A DNA stretch of 64,000 bases from an uncultured Umboniibacter sp. (GCF_947497555.1 NZ_CANMGY010000001.1:552208-616207), one strand, 5' to 3'. Shown: positions 30,217 to 45,628, numbered from the stretch's first letter. Translations and numbers: made by a program. The notes: generated from the sequence alone by a model not told the origin.

Positions 30217-30869
30217 CGAATATTGCCCCCCTGAAGGTGCAGGATAGGATGGCCGAGCTGCTGAATCAGCGCGATATCATGCGAGGCAATGAGAACCGTT
30301 ACACCAACTTGGCTGAAACGATGAAGCAGGCCCATGATGTCAGTAGAGAGCTCAGGGTCTAGGTTACCTGTAGGCTCATCGGCAATAAGGACACTAGGCT
30401 TCGCTACCACGGCACGAGCAATACCCACTCGCTGCTGCTCGCCGCCCGACAATTGTGATGGGAAGCTTGGCGCTGAATCTGCTAGACCAACACTCGCTAG
30501 CGCAGAGATCACCCGGCGTTGAATGTCGATATCACTATAACCTGAGACGCGTAAGGGCAGTGCCACGTTCTCGAAGATAGGGAGTTCTTCAATCAGTTGA
30601 TGATCCTGGAATACCACGCCAATTTGGCGTCGATAGTAGGGTAGCTCCCAACTCTTCAGTGAACTCACTGGCTCACCGCCCACTACGACGTCACCTTTGT
30701 TGGGTCGCTCTAAGCCGGCGATTAATTTGAGTAAGGTACTCTTACCGGCACCGGACTGCCCCGTCAAAAAGGTCATGCTGCCCTTCTCTAGTGAAAAGCT
30801 AACATTCTTTAGGACATCCTTTTGCTGACTATATCGCTTGTGGACGTGTCGCAGTTCGATCACGTTCAC
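30213..30869 (-). CDS. ftsE: Cell-division ATP-binding protein FtsE
   Basis: A 218-residue ABC ATPase with Walker A GQSGAGKST, signature LSGGEQQRVGIA and Walker B VLIADEPTGNLDP. It partners FtsX and sits next to ftsY, as in E. coli. The gap to ftsY is 10 bases, so ftsY-ftsE-ftsX form one operon. Confidence 0.96.
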   Translation of the reverse strand: MNVIELRHVHKRYSQQKDVLKNVSFSLEKGSMTFLTGQSGAGKSTLLKLIAGLERPNKGDVVVGGEPVSSLKSWELPYYRRQIGVVFQDHQLIEELPIFENVALPLRVSGYSDIDIQRRVISALASVGLADSAPSFPSQLSGGEQQRVGIARAVVAKPSVLIADEPTGNLDPELSTDIMGLLHRFSQVGVTVLIASHDIALIQQLGHPILHLQGGNIR

Positions 30870-30879
30870 CCTCCATTGG

Positions 30880-32034
30880 CTATGACCTGGTTGTTTGGAA
30901 TAACGCCTCGCTAAACTCGCGTGCCTTGAACGGCCTTAAATCGTCGATTCCTTCACCGACACCGATAAAACGCACGGGAACACTAAATTCGTTAGCCAGA
31001 GCGAATATAATACCGCCTTTTGCGGTGCCGTCGAGTTTTGTCAACGCCAATCCTGTCACATTGACGGCTTCGGTGAATAATTTGGTTTGCGAGATAGCGT
31101 TCTGCCCCGTGCCCGCGTCTAGGACTAACAGTACCTCGTGTGGCGCATCGGGGTTGAGCTTCTTCATGACGCGAACAACCTTTTCCAACTCTTCCATTAA
31201 GTTGGCTTTGTTTTGAAGTCGGCCAGCAGTATCGGCTATGAGAACGTCCACATTGCGTGCCTCGGCAGCCTGAACGGCATCGAAGATGACTGAAGCACTG
31301 TCGGCGCCGGTGTGCTGTGCAATGACGGGAACATCATTGCGCTCACCCCAGACTTGCAGCTGCTCTACCGCCGCCGCACGGAAGGTGTCACCTGCAGCGA
31401 GCATAACACGCTTTCCTTCTCCTTGGAGTTGCTTGGCGAGCTTGCCAATCGTGGTGGTTTTGCCCACACCATTCACGCCAACGACAAGAATGACACAGGG
31501 CTTGTTGCCGGTCTTGCCATAGTCAAAGGAGCTATCCACTGACTGCAATTGTTCCTCAAGTAAATCGAGGAGTGCCTGTCGGAGGGCGGCGGCGTCTTTC
31601 AGTTCCTTACGGGCAACGCGTTCAGTGAGTGCATCAATGATACGCAAAGTGGCTTTCATGCCCACATCAGCCAATAAAAGCTGTGTTTCGAGCTCCTCGA
31701 GTAACTCGTCGTCAATTTCCTTCTTACCGAGGAAAACATTGGCTAAGCCATCGCTAAACTGAGAGCTAGTTCGGCTTAATCCTTGTTTGACTCGTTGGAG
31801 CCAGCTGGTTTTAGTCGGTTCACTGGGCGCGCTCGCATCTTCTTCATCAGATGACGTAATCGGCGCTTGATCTGCGACATTCTCGACAGCGCCCTCGAGC
31901 TCGTCAGGCGTTGACGAATTCGGCGCTGGGTTAACTTCCTCACTTTCCGACGGTGCGTCTGTTTGCGAGGTCGGCTCAGAGTTTTGTTCCGGATTGGCAT
32001 CGTTTTGCTTCCGTTTCTTTTTAAAAAAAAGCAT
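30880..32034 (-). CDS. ftsY: Signal recognition particle receptor FtsY
   Basis: A 384-residue GTPase. Residues about 8-90 are an acidic, low-complexity A domain, and the NG domain follows with GVNGVGKTTTIGKL (G1), DTFRAAAVEQL and DTAGRLQNK (G3). It docks the SRP-ribosome complex on the membrane. A run of lysines at the start (KKKRK) may bind lipid. It is divergent from rsmD. Confidence 0.96.
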   Translation of the reverse strand: MLFFKKKRKQNDANPEQNSEPTSQTDAPSESEEVNPAPNSSTPDELEGAVENVADQAPITSSDEEDASAPSEPTKTSWLQRVKQGLSRTSSQFSDGLANVFLGKKEIDDELLEELETQLLLADVGMKATLRIIDALTERVARKELKDAAALRQALLDLLEEQLQSVDSSFDYGKTGNKPCVILVVGVNGVGKTTTIGKLAKQLQGEGKRVMLAAGDTFRAAAVEQLQVWGERNDVPVIAQHTGADSASVIFDAVQAAEARNVDVLIADTAGRLQNKANLMEELEKVVRVMKKLNPDAPHEVLLVLDAGTGQNAISQTKLFTEAVNVTGLALTKLDGTAKGGIIFALANEFSVPVRFIGVGEGIDDLRPFKAREFSEALFQTTRS

Positions 32035-32127
32035 TTTGTTAAGGCAACCGCTTTACATAATTTGTTAGGATGTCGGCAGACCGACGTCTGGTGGGCTAAT
32101 GTTACCACCAACCGCTAGAACTAACTA

Positions 32128-34977
<2,850 letters not shown>

Positions 34978-34981
34978 TGCT

Positions 34982-35012
34982 CGGCGCCTAGTAATCCTTA
35001 TACTGGGCGCCG
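34982..35012. terminator. Possible bidirectional hairpin after ggt
   Basis: CGGCGCC (34982-34988) pairs with GGCGCCG (35006-35012) across a 17-base loop in the gap between two convergent genes. No T-run follows, so the call is weak. Confidence 0.4.
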
Positions 35013-35027
35013 CATTCTCTAGGTAGC

Positions 35028-36227
35028 CTAGTAACGATACGCGCCGTAAATCATTGAGCGCAACTCTGAGCGGATGTTATAGGTTGATGATGGAATAAGC
35101 TGAGTGAGTAGGAGGACGCCAAACTGTTCCTCAGGATCAATCCAGAAGTTGGTACTTGCCATACCACCCCAGCCATATTCGCCTTCAGAGCCCACGACTC
35201 CCGCGGCGGTGACATCAAATAGATTGGAAAAACCAAGCCCATACCCCGTTCCTTGGTAGCGAACCTCACTGAATGATCCCATGCTCATATCGGCAATACT
35301 CGCGCCGTTAGGAAGATGATTTAGGCGCATATACTCCAGTGTTTTAGGAGCAATAATCTGTTGGTTTTCATGGCGTCCATGGTTAAGGAGTAGACGCATG
35401 AATTTGAGGTAATCTGCACTCGTTGACACCAGGCCGCCACCGCCAGAATGGGCTCTCGGGGTCTGGCTAAAAAGCGAATTATCGTAGCGGTCAAATAACT
35501 TCAGTGAATTCTCCTCGGTACACTGGTAGCAGCTCGTCATTCGCTCCGCGGTGCCGGTATATTGAAACCCAGTCTGCAACATGCCCAGAGGTTGGAAAAT
35601 CTCCCGTTGCATAAATTCACCCAAAGAACAGCCACTGACGGCCTCAACAACAAAGCCGATAACGTCAGTAGACAGTCCGTAATTCCATGCTGTACCCGGT
35701 TCGAAAAGGAGCGGAGCTTCGGCAAGATTTGCCAGCCATTGTTCCTTGGTATTACGCCACACGTGATCCAGCTCATGTTGCACATAGAAGTGCTCGATAG
35801 GGTTGGCCTGGTTGAAGCCATAGGTGAGCCCACTGGTATGGGTGAGTAGCTGGTGGATGGTGAGTGGATTCTCTATGGGTCGAGTAACGAAATCTCCTAA
35901 CGTACCACTTTCGTAGACCTTGAGAGAGCTTAGCTCCGGAAGGTAGTCGGCTACCGCATCCGTTAGCTGAATTAAACCGCGCTCTACCAACATCATCAGT
36001 GCCATACAGGTGATAGGCTTGGTCATTGAATAGATTCGGTAGCTGTGCTGAGTAGTTATGGGCGTTTGGGTATCGATATCTGCAAAGCCCGCTGCATGAG
36101 AATAGATAGTCTCGCTGGGGGTGGTAATAGCTACCTGCAGATTGGGAAGCTTATTCCCCGCCAAATAGTTGTGTTCAAGCTGTCTAACCATGGCAGCGAG
36201 TTTGTCTTCATTAAAGCGTCCGAGCAT
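35028..36227 (-). CDS. Serine hydrolase of the beta-lactamase fold, EstB-like
   Basis: A 399-residue protein without a signal peptide, so probably cytoplasmic. SMTK at 67-70 holds the nucleophile serine, a YGLS-type segment (WNYGLS) carries the tyrosine, and HSGGGG replaces the usual KTG. This fits class C-like esterases (family VIII) more than true beta-lactamases. The substrate is unknown. It converges on ggt and follows mutM by 12 bases. Confidence 0.85.
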   Translation of the reverse strand: MLGRFNEDKLAAMVRQLEHNYLAGNKLPNLQVAITTPSETIYSHAAGFADIDTQTPITTQHSYRIYSMTKPITCMALMMLVERGLIQLTDAVADYLPELSSLKVYESGTLGDFVTRPIENPLTIHQLLTHTSGLTYGFNQANPIEHFYVQHELDHVWRNTKEQWLANLAEAPLLFEPGTAWNYGLSTDVIGFVVEAVSGCSLGEFMQREIFQPLGMLQTGFQYTGTAERMTSCYQCTEENSLKLFDRYDNSLFSQTPRAHSGGGGLVSTSADYLKFMRLLLNHGRHENQQIIAPKTLEYMRLNHLPNGASIADMSMGSFSEVRYQGTGYGLGFSNLFDVTAAGVVGSEGEYGWGGMASTNFWIDPEEQFGVLLLTQLIPSSTYNIRSELRSMIYGAYRY

Positions 36228-36239
36228 TGAGTCATTCCT

Positions 36240-37046
36240 CTATCGTTGGCAGTTTGGGCAGTAGACGGTACTCCGACCACCAAGGCGTATTTCCTTTAAA
36301 GCCTGCTTGCATACAGTACAGTCTAGGCCACCGCGACCGTAGACGTGTAATGACTGTTTAAAATAACCCGGTTGGCCGTCGGAGCCCACGAAGTCCTTGA
36401 GGGTAGTCCCCCCCTGTTCGATGGCTTCAGCGAGCACGATGCGAATGGCATCATAGAGGGCGTTAAGGCGTTTAACTGACACCCTACTTGCCGCTCGTAC
36501 AGGGCTGATCTTCGCCATAAATAGCGCTTCGTTGGCGTAGATGTTACCAACGCCGACAACGATTTTATTGTCCATGATCGCCTGTTTTATTGGTCGCTTG
36601 GTGGCACGAAGTGCCGCCGCGAAGGGTTCACGCTGGAAATCCTCCTCCAGCGGCTCTGGACCGAGTTTGCTGAGGAGCTCATGACTAGCGTTGGGGGCGA
36701 CGAAGAGCCAGCAACCGAAGCGACGTGGGTCGGTATAGCGAAGCGCAATCTTGCCGAGCTCTAAGTCCACATGATCATGAAAGCCGGGCGGCTCACCCTG
36801 TTCAATCACTCGTAGGCTGCCTGACATCCCGAGATGGACCATAATGGAGCCCTTCGCAGTATCAATAAGTAGGTATTTGGCTCGGCGGCGAACAGTGAGT
36901 ATCGTTTCGCCCACTAGGGATTGGAGCTCCGGAGATACCGGCCAACGTAATTTGGCCTGACGAACGACGAGCGCAGTAATACGCTGCTGTTGGATATGGG
37001 GTTGGACGCCACGTTTGGTGGTTTCTACTTCGGGCAATTCAGGCAT
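36240..37046 (-). CDS. mutM: Formamidopyrimidine-DNA glycosylase
   Basis: A 268-residue bifunctional glycosylase/AP lyase for 8-oxoguanine. PELPEVETTKRG places the catalytic Pro at residue 2 after removal of Met. A zinc finger at the C-terminus has four cysteines (CTVC and CPNC). Family length is normal. Confidence 0.97.
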   Translation of the reverse strand: MPELPEVETTKRGVQPHIQQQRITALVVRQAKLRWPVSPELQSLVGETILTVRRRAKYLLIDTAKGSIMVHLGMSGSLRVIEQGEPPGFHDHVDLELGKIALRYTDPRRFGCWLFVAPNASHELLSKLGPEPLEEDFQREPFAAALRATKRPIKQAIMDNKIVVGVGNIYANEALFMAKISPVRAASRVSVKRLNALYDAIRIVLAEAIEQGGTTLKDFVGSDGQPGYFKQSLHVYGRGGLDCTVCKQALKEIRLGGRSTVYCPNCQR

Positions 37047-37124
37047 GATTGCAAGCTATCTTCTGCGAATGAGAAGGTACTTTAGAATGCTTTGCGGGCG
37101 GCGGCAACTGGGATAAACCGCCAT

Positions 37125-37153
37125 AAAAAAAGCCCGACTAAATAGCCGAGCTT
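37125..37153 (-). terminator. Terminator of the rpmB-rpmG operon
   Basis: On the minus strand an 11-base-pair stem with two G-U pairs and loop ATTT is followed by seven T. It lies 20 bases after rpmG. Confidence 0.88.
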
Positions 37154-37173
37154 TCTTTGGAGCGAAGAATCAA

Positions 37174-37329
37174 TTACTTGATCTTAGCTTCTTTGTACAT
37201 AACGTGCTTGCGAACAACAGGATCGTACTTCTTGATCTCCATTTTTCCAGGCATGTTGCGCTTGTTCTTGTCAGTAGTGTAAAAGTGACCAGTGTTAGCG
37301 CTTGATACTAAACGGATTTTATCACGCAT
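37174..37329 (-). CDS. rpmG: 50S ribosomal protein L33
   Basis: A 51-residue basic protein, [20 protein letters not shown] at its start, with the L33 segment [17 protein letters not shown]. It has no cysteines, so it is the zinc-free form. It follows rpmB by 28 bases, the normal pairing. Confidence 0.95.
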   Translation of the reverse strand: MRDKIRLVSSANTGHFYTTDKNKRNMPGKMEIKKYDPVVRKHVMYKEAKIK

Positions 37330-37357
37330 GTTAAAAACTCCTAAATGCTTTTAAAGC

Positions 37358-37594
37358 TTATACAGATTCGCCACGAGCGCGGATATCAGCAAGAACGGAA
37401 TCGATACCTTTCTTGTCAATGATACGCATACCTTTTGAAGTAAGACGAAGGCGTACGAAACGCTTTTCCGACTCAACCCAAAAACGGTGGTGGTGCAAAT
37501 TTGGCTCAAAACGACGCTTAGTGCGGTTTTTCGCGTGTGAAACATTGTTTCCAGTTACTGGACGCTTGCCGGTAACTTGACATACTTTAGACAT
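37358..37594 (-). CDS. rpmB: 50S ribosomal protein L28
   Basis: A 78-residue basic protein with the L28 start [20 protein letters not shown] and the NLHHHRFW segment. It is the first gene of rpmB-rpmG. The gap to radC upstream is about 230 bases and holds a candidate promoter at its far end. Confidence 0.97.
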   Translation of the reverse strand: MSKVCQVTGKRPVTGNNVSHAKNRTKRRFEPNLHHHRFWVESEKRFVRLRLTSKGMRIIDKKGIDSVLADIRARGESV

Positions 37595-37803
37595 GATATC
37601 GCCTCAAAAAATCTACTCGGTTGCCTTGGTTGCCCGATTAAACGTCGGGCGAAATCCGAATTCTGTCTTCGTTTGGGTTTTTAGCCCGTTGGAGGTCGCG
37701 TTTTATACCAGAACCGCTAGCCATTAACAAGAAAAAACTCGAAAATTGCCTGATTTTCATGCTATTCGGTAGTTTCGCGCGCCAGTCGAAAAAACGAGCC
37801 AGC

Positions 37804-37833
37804 ATTATACACATTTTAATGGGTTAGACCCAA
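37804..37833 (-). promoter_or_regulatory. Candidate rpmB promoter with long leader
   Basis: On the minus strand TTGGGT (37833-37828) is 18 bases from a perfect TATAAT (37809-37804). The -35 overlaps the last codons of radC. The leader to rpmB would be about 200 bases and contains the arms GCCCGA and TCGGGC at 37632-37650; I see no other gene in this gap. Confidence 0.55.
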
Positions 37834-38453
37834 CCTCGTTCTGCAAAGGATATTACCTCGCAATCGCCGACAACAAAATGGTCGAGAACACGTATATCTA
37901 TGAGTGAAAGAGCGTTAATGAGTCGATCGGTGATTCGTCGGTCTGCATCACTCGGCTCAGCAATACCCGATGGGTGGTTGTGGGCGAAAATGACGGCAGC
38001 GGCATCTAAGTCAATCGCAGCGCGGACTACCTCCCTAGGGTAAACCTGAGCAGCGTTGATGGTGCCCTTAAATAACACCTTTGTCTCGATTAGACGATGT
38101 TGGTTGTCTAGGAATAAAGCGATAAATCGTTCTCTGCGTCGCTGAGCAAGTTCGGCAAGTAGAAATATTTTGACGTCATTGGGGTCATTAAAATAGGTAG
38201 AGCGCTGAAGTTCCTCACTCAAATAGCGGCGATTGAATTCTCTAACTATCAGCAGGGTGTGGTGGAGTGCCGCAAAGTCGGGTTCACTCTCACATTGCCA
38301 GGCCAGGTGGCGCAGTGAATTCGTTTCATTTACTTCACGTAATATCGCTACATCGTTGCTGTTAATGGAATTAAACAAATTTTGAAATAGGTCAAAATTA
38401 CTCACTTGCTTAAAGCGATCATGGCTGTTTTTTTTCGGTAAAGCTTTAGACAT
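37824..38453 (-). CDS. radC: RadC-family JAB1/MPN domain protein with divergent N-terminus
   Basis: I start at the ATG complementary to 38451-38453 (209 residues); the GTG 9 bases upstream lies on its own GAGG. The C-terminal half has the JAMM metal motif HNHPSG with the following Asp (SDAD), as in all RadC proteins. The N-terminal half lacks the usual LSDAELLA motif and helix-hairpin-helix glycines. The family's role is unsettled. It is divergent from coaBC, the usual neighbour. Confidence 0.9.
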   Translation of the reverse strand: MSKALPKKNSHDRFKQVSNFDLFQNLFNSINSNDVAILREVNETNSLRHLAWQCESEPDFAALHHTLLIVREFNRRYLSEELQRSTYFNDPNDVKIFLLAELAQRRRERFIALFLDNQHRLIETKVLFKGTINAAQVYPREVVRAAIDLDAAAVIFAHNHPSGIAEPSDADRRITDRLINALSLIDIRVLDHFVVGDCEVISFAERGWV

Positions 38454-38517
38454 AAGCTGCACACCTCACTGGGGTTGTGTTATCTTTTTATTTTCCCTTT
38501 TGAGTCTTATATAAGCG

Positions 38518-39723
38518 ATGGAACAACTAGCTGCATTAGCGAATAAACGAATCCTTCTTGGCGTAACAGGCGGAATCGCTGCGTACAAGAGCGCGGAGTT
38601 CATCAGGCGCCTCAAAGACTGGGGTGCCGACGTTCGTGTAGTTATGACGCCCGCGGCACAGGAATTTATAACCCCGCTAACGCTCCAGGCGCTATCCGGT
38701 AATTCGGTAGGTATTGATCTTTTGAATACCGAAGCCGAGGCAGCGATGGGACATATCGAACTAGCTAAGTGGGCAGATTTAGTAGTTGTTGCGCCCGCCT
38801 CGGCAGACTTTATTGCACGTTTTGCAGCCGGAATGGGCAATGACTTGCTCACCACGCTTTGTTTAGCCACTGATGCACCCATAGCCATTGCACCGGCTAT
38901 GAACCAACAGATGTGGGCGGCAGCCTCCACCCAGGAGAACCTTAATCTTCTCGCTAATCGATCAGTGAAGCAGTTCGGCCCCGATTCGGGGAGTCAGGCC
39001 TGTGGCGATGTTGGTCTAGGTCGAATGTTAGACCCGAATGAGCTAGTAAGGCTCTCGGCAGAGCAATTTACACCGGGCTCACTGGCTGGGAAAACGGTGT
39101 GTATTACCGCTGGGCCTACGCGCGAACCGATTGACCCGGTGCGCTTCCTGTCCAATCATAGCTCTGGGAAGATGGGTTACGCGTTAGCGCAGGCGTGTGT
39201 TGAGGCTGGGGCCACAGTTAAGTTGATCAGTGGCCCGGTTAATCTTATTTCCCCAGAGCGGGTTGAGCTTATCGCCGTTGAGACCGCGCAGGATATGTTG
39301 GCAGCAGCTATGGAACATGCGCTAGGTGTGGACTTGTTTATCGCTGCGGCCGCCGTGTCCGACTATCGCGTTGAGCAATGTGCTCAACAGAAGCTTAAGA
39401 AGGTAGCCGACGATGACCTGCAGCTCACCTTATTACAAAACCCCGATATTCTTGCGACGGTAGCTAAACACGAGCAGCGGCCCGGTTGCGTAGTGGGTTT
39501 TGCGGCGGAAACGAATGACGTGATTCGCTACGCCAGAGATAAGCTATCACGCAAACAGCTAGACTGGATTGTGGCAAATGATGTCTCGCGCACGGACGCG
39601 GGCTTCAATCATGATGATAATGCAGTGACGTTGATTTCCGCGACCACTGAACAGTCATTGACTTTGGCGTCCAAGAATCAGATTGCCATCCAGCTTGTTG
39701 CCACACTAGCTGTCAGCCTTTAA
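38518..39723 (+). CDS. coaBC: Phosphopantothenoylcysteine decarboxylase/phosphopantothenate-cysteine ligase
   Basis: A 401-residue bifunctional enzyme. The flavin-binding CoaC half (about 1-190) has GVTGGIAAYK, the catalytic His in MGHIELAKWAD, and APAMNQQMW. The CoaB half has TAGPTREPIDPVRFLSNHSSG and VANDVS. It makes 4'-phosphopantetheine from phosphopantothenate. AlgC follows after 9 bases, with no dut gene between. Confidence 0.97.
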   Translation: MEQLAALANKRILLGVTGGIAAYKSAEFIRRLKDWGADVRVVMTPAAQEFITPLTLQALSGNSVGIDLLNTEAEAAMGHIELAKWADLVVVAPASADFIARFAAGMGNDLLTTLCLATDAPIAIAPAMNQQMWAAASTQENLNLLANRSVKQFGPDSGSQACGDVGLGRMLDPNELVRLSAEQFTPGSLAGKTVCITAGPTREPIDPVRFLSNHSSGKMGYALAQACVEAGATVKLISGPVNLISPERVELIAVETAQDMLAAAMEHALGVDLFIAAAAVSDYRVEQCAQQKLKKVADDDLQLTLLQNPDILATVAKHEQRPGCVVGFAAETNDVIRYARDKLSRKQLDWIVANDVSRTDAGFNHDDNAVTLISATTEQSLTLASKNQIAIQLVATLAVSL

Positions 39724-39732
39724 GGAGTTTGA

Positions 39733-42862
<3,130 letters not shown>

Positions 42863-42902
42863 TCGTTGAACTTTAAAATAACGACTTATTTCGTGGGGAT
42901 TT

Positions 42903-43496
42903 ATGACAGTTACAGAGCAAAAAATTTCGCGCAAGCAACATATTTTGCAGGCGCTCGCAGGAATGCTCGAGCAAGACTTAGACGGGCGAATTACAACTGC
43001 CAAACTTGCTCAGGAAGTCGGTGTCTCTGAAGCGGCATTGTATCGCCACTTTCCGAGCAAAACTAAAATGTTCGAGGCATTAATTGAGTTTATCGAAAGT
43101 ACGGTTTTCGAACGTATTTCAAAAATTATTAAGGATCAAACAAGCGCGCTAGAGCGTTGCGATGCAATCCTCTTTCTGTTGCTAGGCTTCTGTGAACGAA
43201 ATCCGGGCATGGCTCGAATCTTGGTAGGCGACGCGTTGGCCGGTGAAAATGCGAAGCTTCACGCTAGGGTAGTAAAGTTCTTTGAGCGAATCGAGACGCA
43301 AATTAAGCAGGTACTTCGTGAAGCAGAATTACGTGAAGGTTTACGCCCAGTGTTAACCGTTACGGAAGGCGCCAACTTATTGATTAGTTGTGTCGAAGGG
43401 CGCATGGGGCAGTTTGTTCGCTCAGGCTATCGCCGCTCGCCTACCGAAGGTTGGCGTGATCAATACCAGTTTCTAATGACTGGTTTCTTCCGCTGA
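42903..43496 (+). CDS. slmA: Nucleoid occlusion factor SlmA
   Basis: A 197-residue TetR-fold protein. The N-terminal helix-turn-helix is TTAKLAQEVGVSEAALYRHF. The GLRP and SCVEGRMGQFVRSGYRR segments are those of SlmA rather than other TetR proteins. It blocks FtsZ rings over the nucleoid. The position before pyrE is conserved. Confidence 0.95.
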   Translation: MTVTEQKISRKQHILQALAGMLEQDLDGRITTAKLAQEVGVSEAALYRHFPSKTKMFEALIEFIESTVFERISKIIKDQTSALERCDAILFLLLGFCERNPGMARILVGDALAGENAKLHARVVKFFERIETQIKQVLREAELREGLRPVLTVTEGANLLISCVEGRMGQFVRSGYRRSPTEGWRDQYQFLMTGFFR

Positions 43497-43500
43497 AAAT

Positions 43501-43536
43501 AGGACTGCTGGAAATGTTACTCTCCCAGCAGCTCCT
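43501..43536. terminator. Hairpin at the slmA/DUF4124 junction
   Basis: AGGACTGCTGG (43501-43511) and CCAGCAGCTCCT (43525-43536) pair over 11 bases with one bulged C. The loop contains the stop codon of the convergent DUF4124 gene. No T-run is present, so termination is an inference. Confidence 0.5.
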
Positions 43537-44095
43537 TCAGGCGAGTTAATTCGATCTCATTTTCGGTTTGGCTCGTTACATAATCTGCCTCAAGTGCAAT
43601 AATTTCATCACTTATTGAGGCTATTTCATCGCGAAATTGTTCCAAGGCAGCAGCTGTGGCTTCACTTACTGCCCCATCTTGCCGCTCTTCAAGCCCCGCG
43701 CTATTTTCTATAGCGCGAAGACTTACCCGCGCTTCCTCTAGCTTTGAGTTTGCTAGACTTATTTCTGTCATCAATGCAGATTCGCGGCGTGAAATGGCAT
43801 CTTTCAGCTCGTCGGAATTACCATAAGTCATTAGCAGCTTAAGATCATACTCTCTCTGCTCTGCTGCAGATCTTTCAGCCTCAATGTCACTTTCAGTTTT
43901 AGCGGGCTCGATAACTGCTACAACTATCCCCTGAGGATTGATGACCTCATAGCCCTGTTGTATGGCTTCGGGCGTGAGACGATAAGCGACAACGAGCTTG
44001 CCTTTCTCGTCCTGGTAGCGATAAAAATCTGCGACTGCACCAGCGCTCGCGAATGATATTATGGTGGCAGCTAAAAGCAGCTGTGGAATACGCAT
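43517..44095 (-). CDS. Periplasmic DUF4124-like protein with coiled coil
   Basis: A 192-residue protein. Residues 1-22 are a signal peptide ending AVA, followed by DFYRYQDEKGKLV, the typical DUF4124 opening. The rest is charged, rich in Glu and Ala, with heptad-like stretches suggesting coiled coil. Function is unknown. It follows pyrE by 12 bases and may be cotranscribed. Confidence 0.82.
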   Translation of the reverse strand: MRIPQLLLAATIISFASAGAVADFYRYQDEKGKLVVAYRLTPEAIQQGYEVINPQGIVVAVIEPAKTESDIEAERSAAEQREYDLKLLMTYGNSDELKDAISRRESALMTEISLANSKLEEARVSLRAIENSAGLEERQDGAVSEATAAALEQFRDEIASISDEIIALEADYVTSQTENEIELTRLKELLGE

Positions 44096-44107
44096 TGAAA
44101 CTCCTGT

Positions 44108-44749
44108 TTAAACGCCGTAGTCGTTACGGTAACTCGTCATTTTCTCAACTAGCTGATGCTCACTTTGAGCGCTTAGCCATTCGATGATGTGGTCAATTGT
44201 AATGATTGAGAGAACAGGAACATTGAAGTCGTGCTCAACTTCTTGAATTGCCGATAGTGTTCCGTGGCCCCGCTCTTTGCGATCTAGGCCAATGCAGACA
44301 CCTGCGCAGGACGCATTGTTGGCTTTCAAGATATCAATTACTTCGCGGATAGCTGTCCCTGCAGTAATGACATCATCTATAATGAGCACGCGCTGTTGTT
44401 CGATATCGGCACCAACAAGTTTACCGCCTTCTCCGTGATCTTTTGCTTCTTTGCGGTTGAATGTCCACGGAATATCGATACCATGATCAGTGGCTAAAGC
44501 AACTGCCGTAGCGGCAGCGAGAGGGATACCTTTGTAGGCAGGCCCGAATAGAACATCGTATTCTACGCCGCTGTCTACAATTGCTTTAGCATAAGCTTTG
44601 CCCAATAGAGCGAGAGTCTTCCCGGTCTTGAATTTTCCGGCGTTGAAAAAGTACGGACTGATTCGACCTGATTTCAATGTGAATTGGCCAAATCCTAATG
44701 CCTCTGCTTCAATTGCGAGCTTTAAGTAATTTTCTTGGTGGAGTTCCAT
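44108..44749 (-). CDS. pyrE: Orotate phosphoribosyltransferase
   Basis: A 213-residue enzyme of pyrimidine synthesis. The PRPP-binding motif is [13 protein letters not shown], and the [14 protein letters not shown] start is family-specific. It is divergent from crc, as in Pseudomonas. Confidence 0.97.
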   Translation of the reverse strand: MELHQENYLKLAIEAEALGFGQFTLKSGRISPYFFNAGKFKTGKTLALLGKAYAKAIVDSGVEYDVLFGPAYKGIPLAAATAVALATDHGIDIPWTFNRKEAKDHGEGGKLVGADIEQQRVLIIDDVITAGTAIREVIDILKANNASCAGVCIGLDRKERGHGTLSAIQEVEHDFNVPVLSIITIDHIIEWLSAQSEHQLVEKMTSYRNDYGV

Positions 44750-44798
44750 GCGAATATCCCAAAAGTTGCTAACGTTAGGTAAAGAAGTATTAATAAAA

Positions 44799-44827
44799 TT
44801 AACACGACTGTGCGATCTAACTATTAT
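44799..44827 (+). promoter_or_regulatory. Probable crc promoter
   Basis: TTAACA (44799-44804) and TATTAT (44822-44827) are separated by 17 bases in the pyrE-crc gap, about 25 bases before the crc ATG. Confidence 0.65.
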
Positions 44828-44851
44828 ACGCGCATTTTTTAGGGATACTTA

Positions 44852-45628
44852 ATGAGAGTTATTACGCTTTGTGTCGATGGTATTGATAATGCTATAGGCA
44901 ATGGCTTGTTTGATTGGCTGCGAACGCAAGATGCCGACGTTATTTGTCTACAGGACATGCGCAGGCCAGAGCCCGATTTGGCATGGGAGCCCGAGTATCA
45001 ACTTGAAGGCTACTTCGGTTATTTCTTTGATTCACCGGACGGTACCTACTGCGGTGTAGGGATCTATTCGCGCCAGCCACCCAAGGCCATTATGACAGGC
45101 TTTGGATTTGCTAGCGGAATTGATATGGACGGTCGCTACGTGCAAGCCGACTTTGAAGGAATCTCTATTGGCTCGTTATTGGCCCCAGGAGCTACCTCAG
45201 AAGTACAGTCGCTAGAGGATAAGATACAATTCTTCGACGATTTACAGGCGCACCTTTCTAAAATTACTCGCAAACGCCGTGAGTATATTATTTGTGGTAA
45301 TTGGAATCAGATTCATCGTGACTACGATGTCGAGAACTTTGAAGCCAATGCCGACTCTTCCGGCGCCCTGCCGTTTGAGCGAAAATGGATGACACAGCTA
45401 TTCAACGATATTGGCTATGTAGATGCTTTTCGTAAAGTAAACAAAGATAAAGATGAATTTACCTGGTGGCCAAGCGGCAAATTGGGTGAAGGAGATGGCT
45501 GGCGAATTGATTACCAGGTCATTTCAGAAAATTTATCTGGAGCGGTGGAATATGGCGTTGTTTACAAAACCAAGAGTTTTGGCTCCCATGCACCGGTCAT
45601 CATTGACTACGATATCGAGCTATTTTAG
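44852..45628 (+). CDS. crc: Catabolite repression control protein Crc
   Basis: A 258-residue protein of the exonuclease III fold. Order (pyrE, crc, rph) and RYVQADFE, KRREYIICG and HAPVIIDYD segments identify Crc. ExoIII catalytic positions are changed: Cys7 for Asn, Asp35 for Glu, Asn150 for the catalytic Asp; Asn152 and the late His remain. It is therefore expected to be inactive as a nuclease and to act with Hfq on A-rich mRNA sites, as in Pseudomonas. Confidence 0.92.
   Translation: MRVITLCVDGIDNAIGNGLFDWLRTQDADVICLQDMRRPEPDLAWEPEYQLEGYFGYFFDSPDGTYCGVGIYSRQPPKAIMTGFGFASGIDMDGRYVQADFEGISIGSLLAPGATSEVQSLEDKIQFFDDLQAHLSKITRKRREYIICGNWNQIHRDYDVENFEANADSSGALPFERKWMTQLFNDIGYVDAFRKVNKDKDEFTWWPSGKLGEGDGWRIDYQVISENLSGAVEYGVVYKTKSFGSHAPVIIDYDIELF

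Noticed and set aside
35028..36227. True class C beta-lactamase (resistance gene)
   Set aside because: No signal peptide, and HSGGGG replaces KTG; an esterase of the same fold is more likely.
37595..37823. A tRNA or small gene in the rpmB-radC gap
   Set aside because: No cloverleaf pattern, TTC loop motif or coding frame with a ribosome site was found.
38466..38930. Long reading frame on the minus strand opposite coaBC
   Set aside because: It is a serine- and alanine-rich shadow of the conserved plus-strand gene, with no motif or ribosome site.
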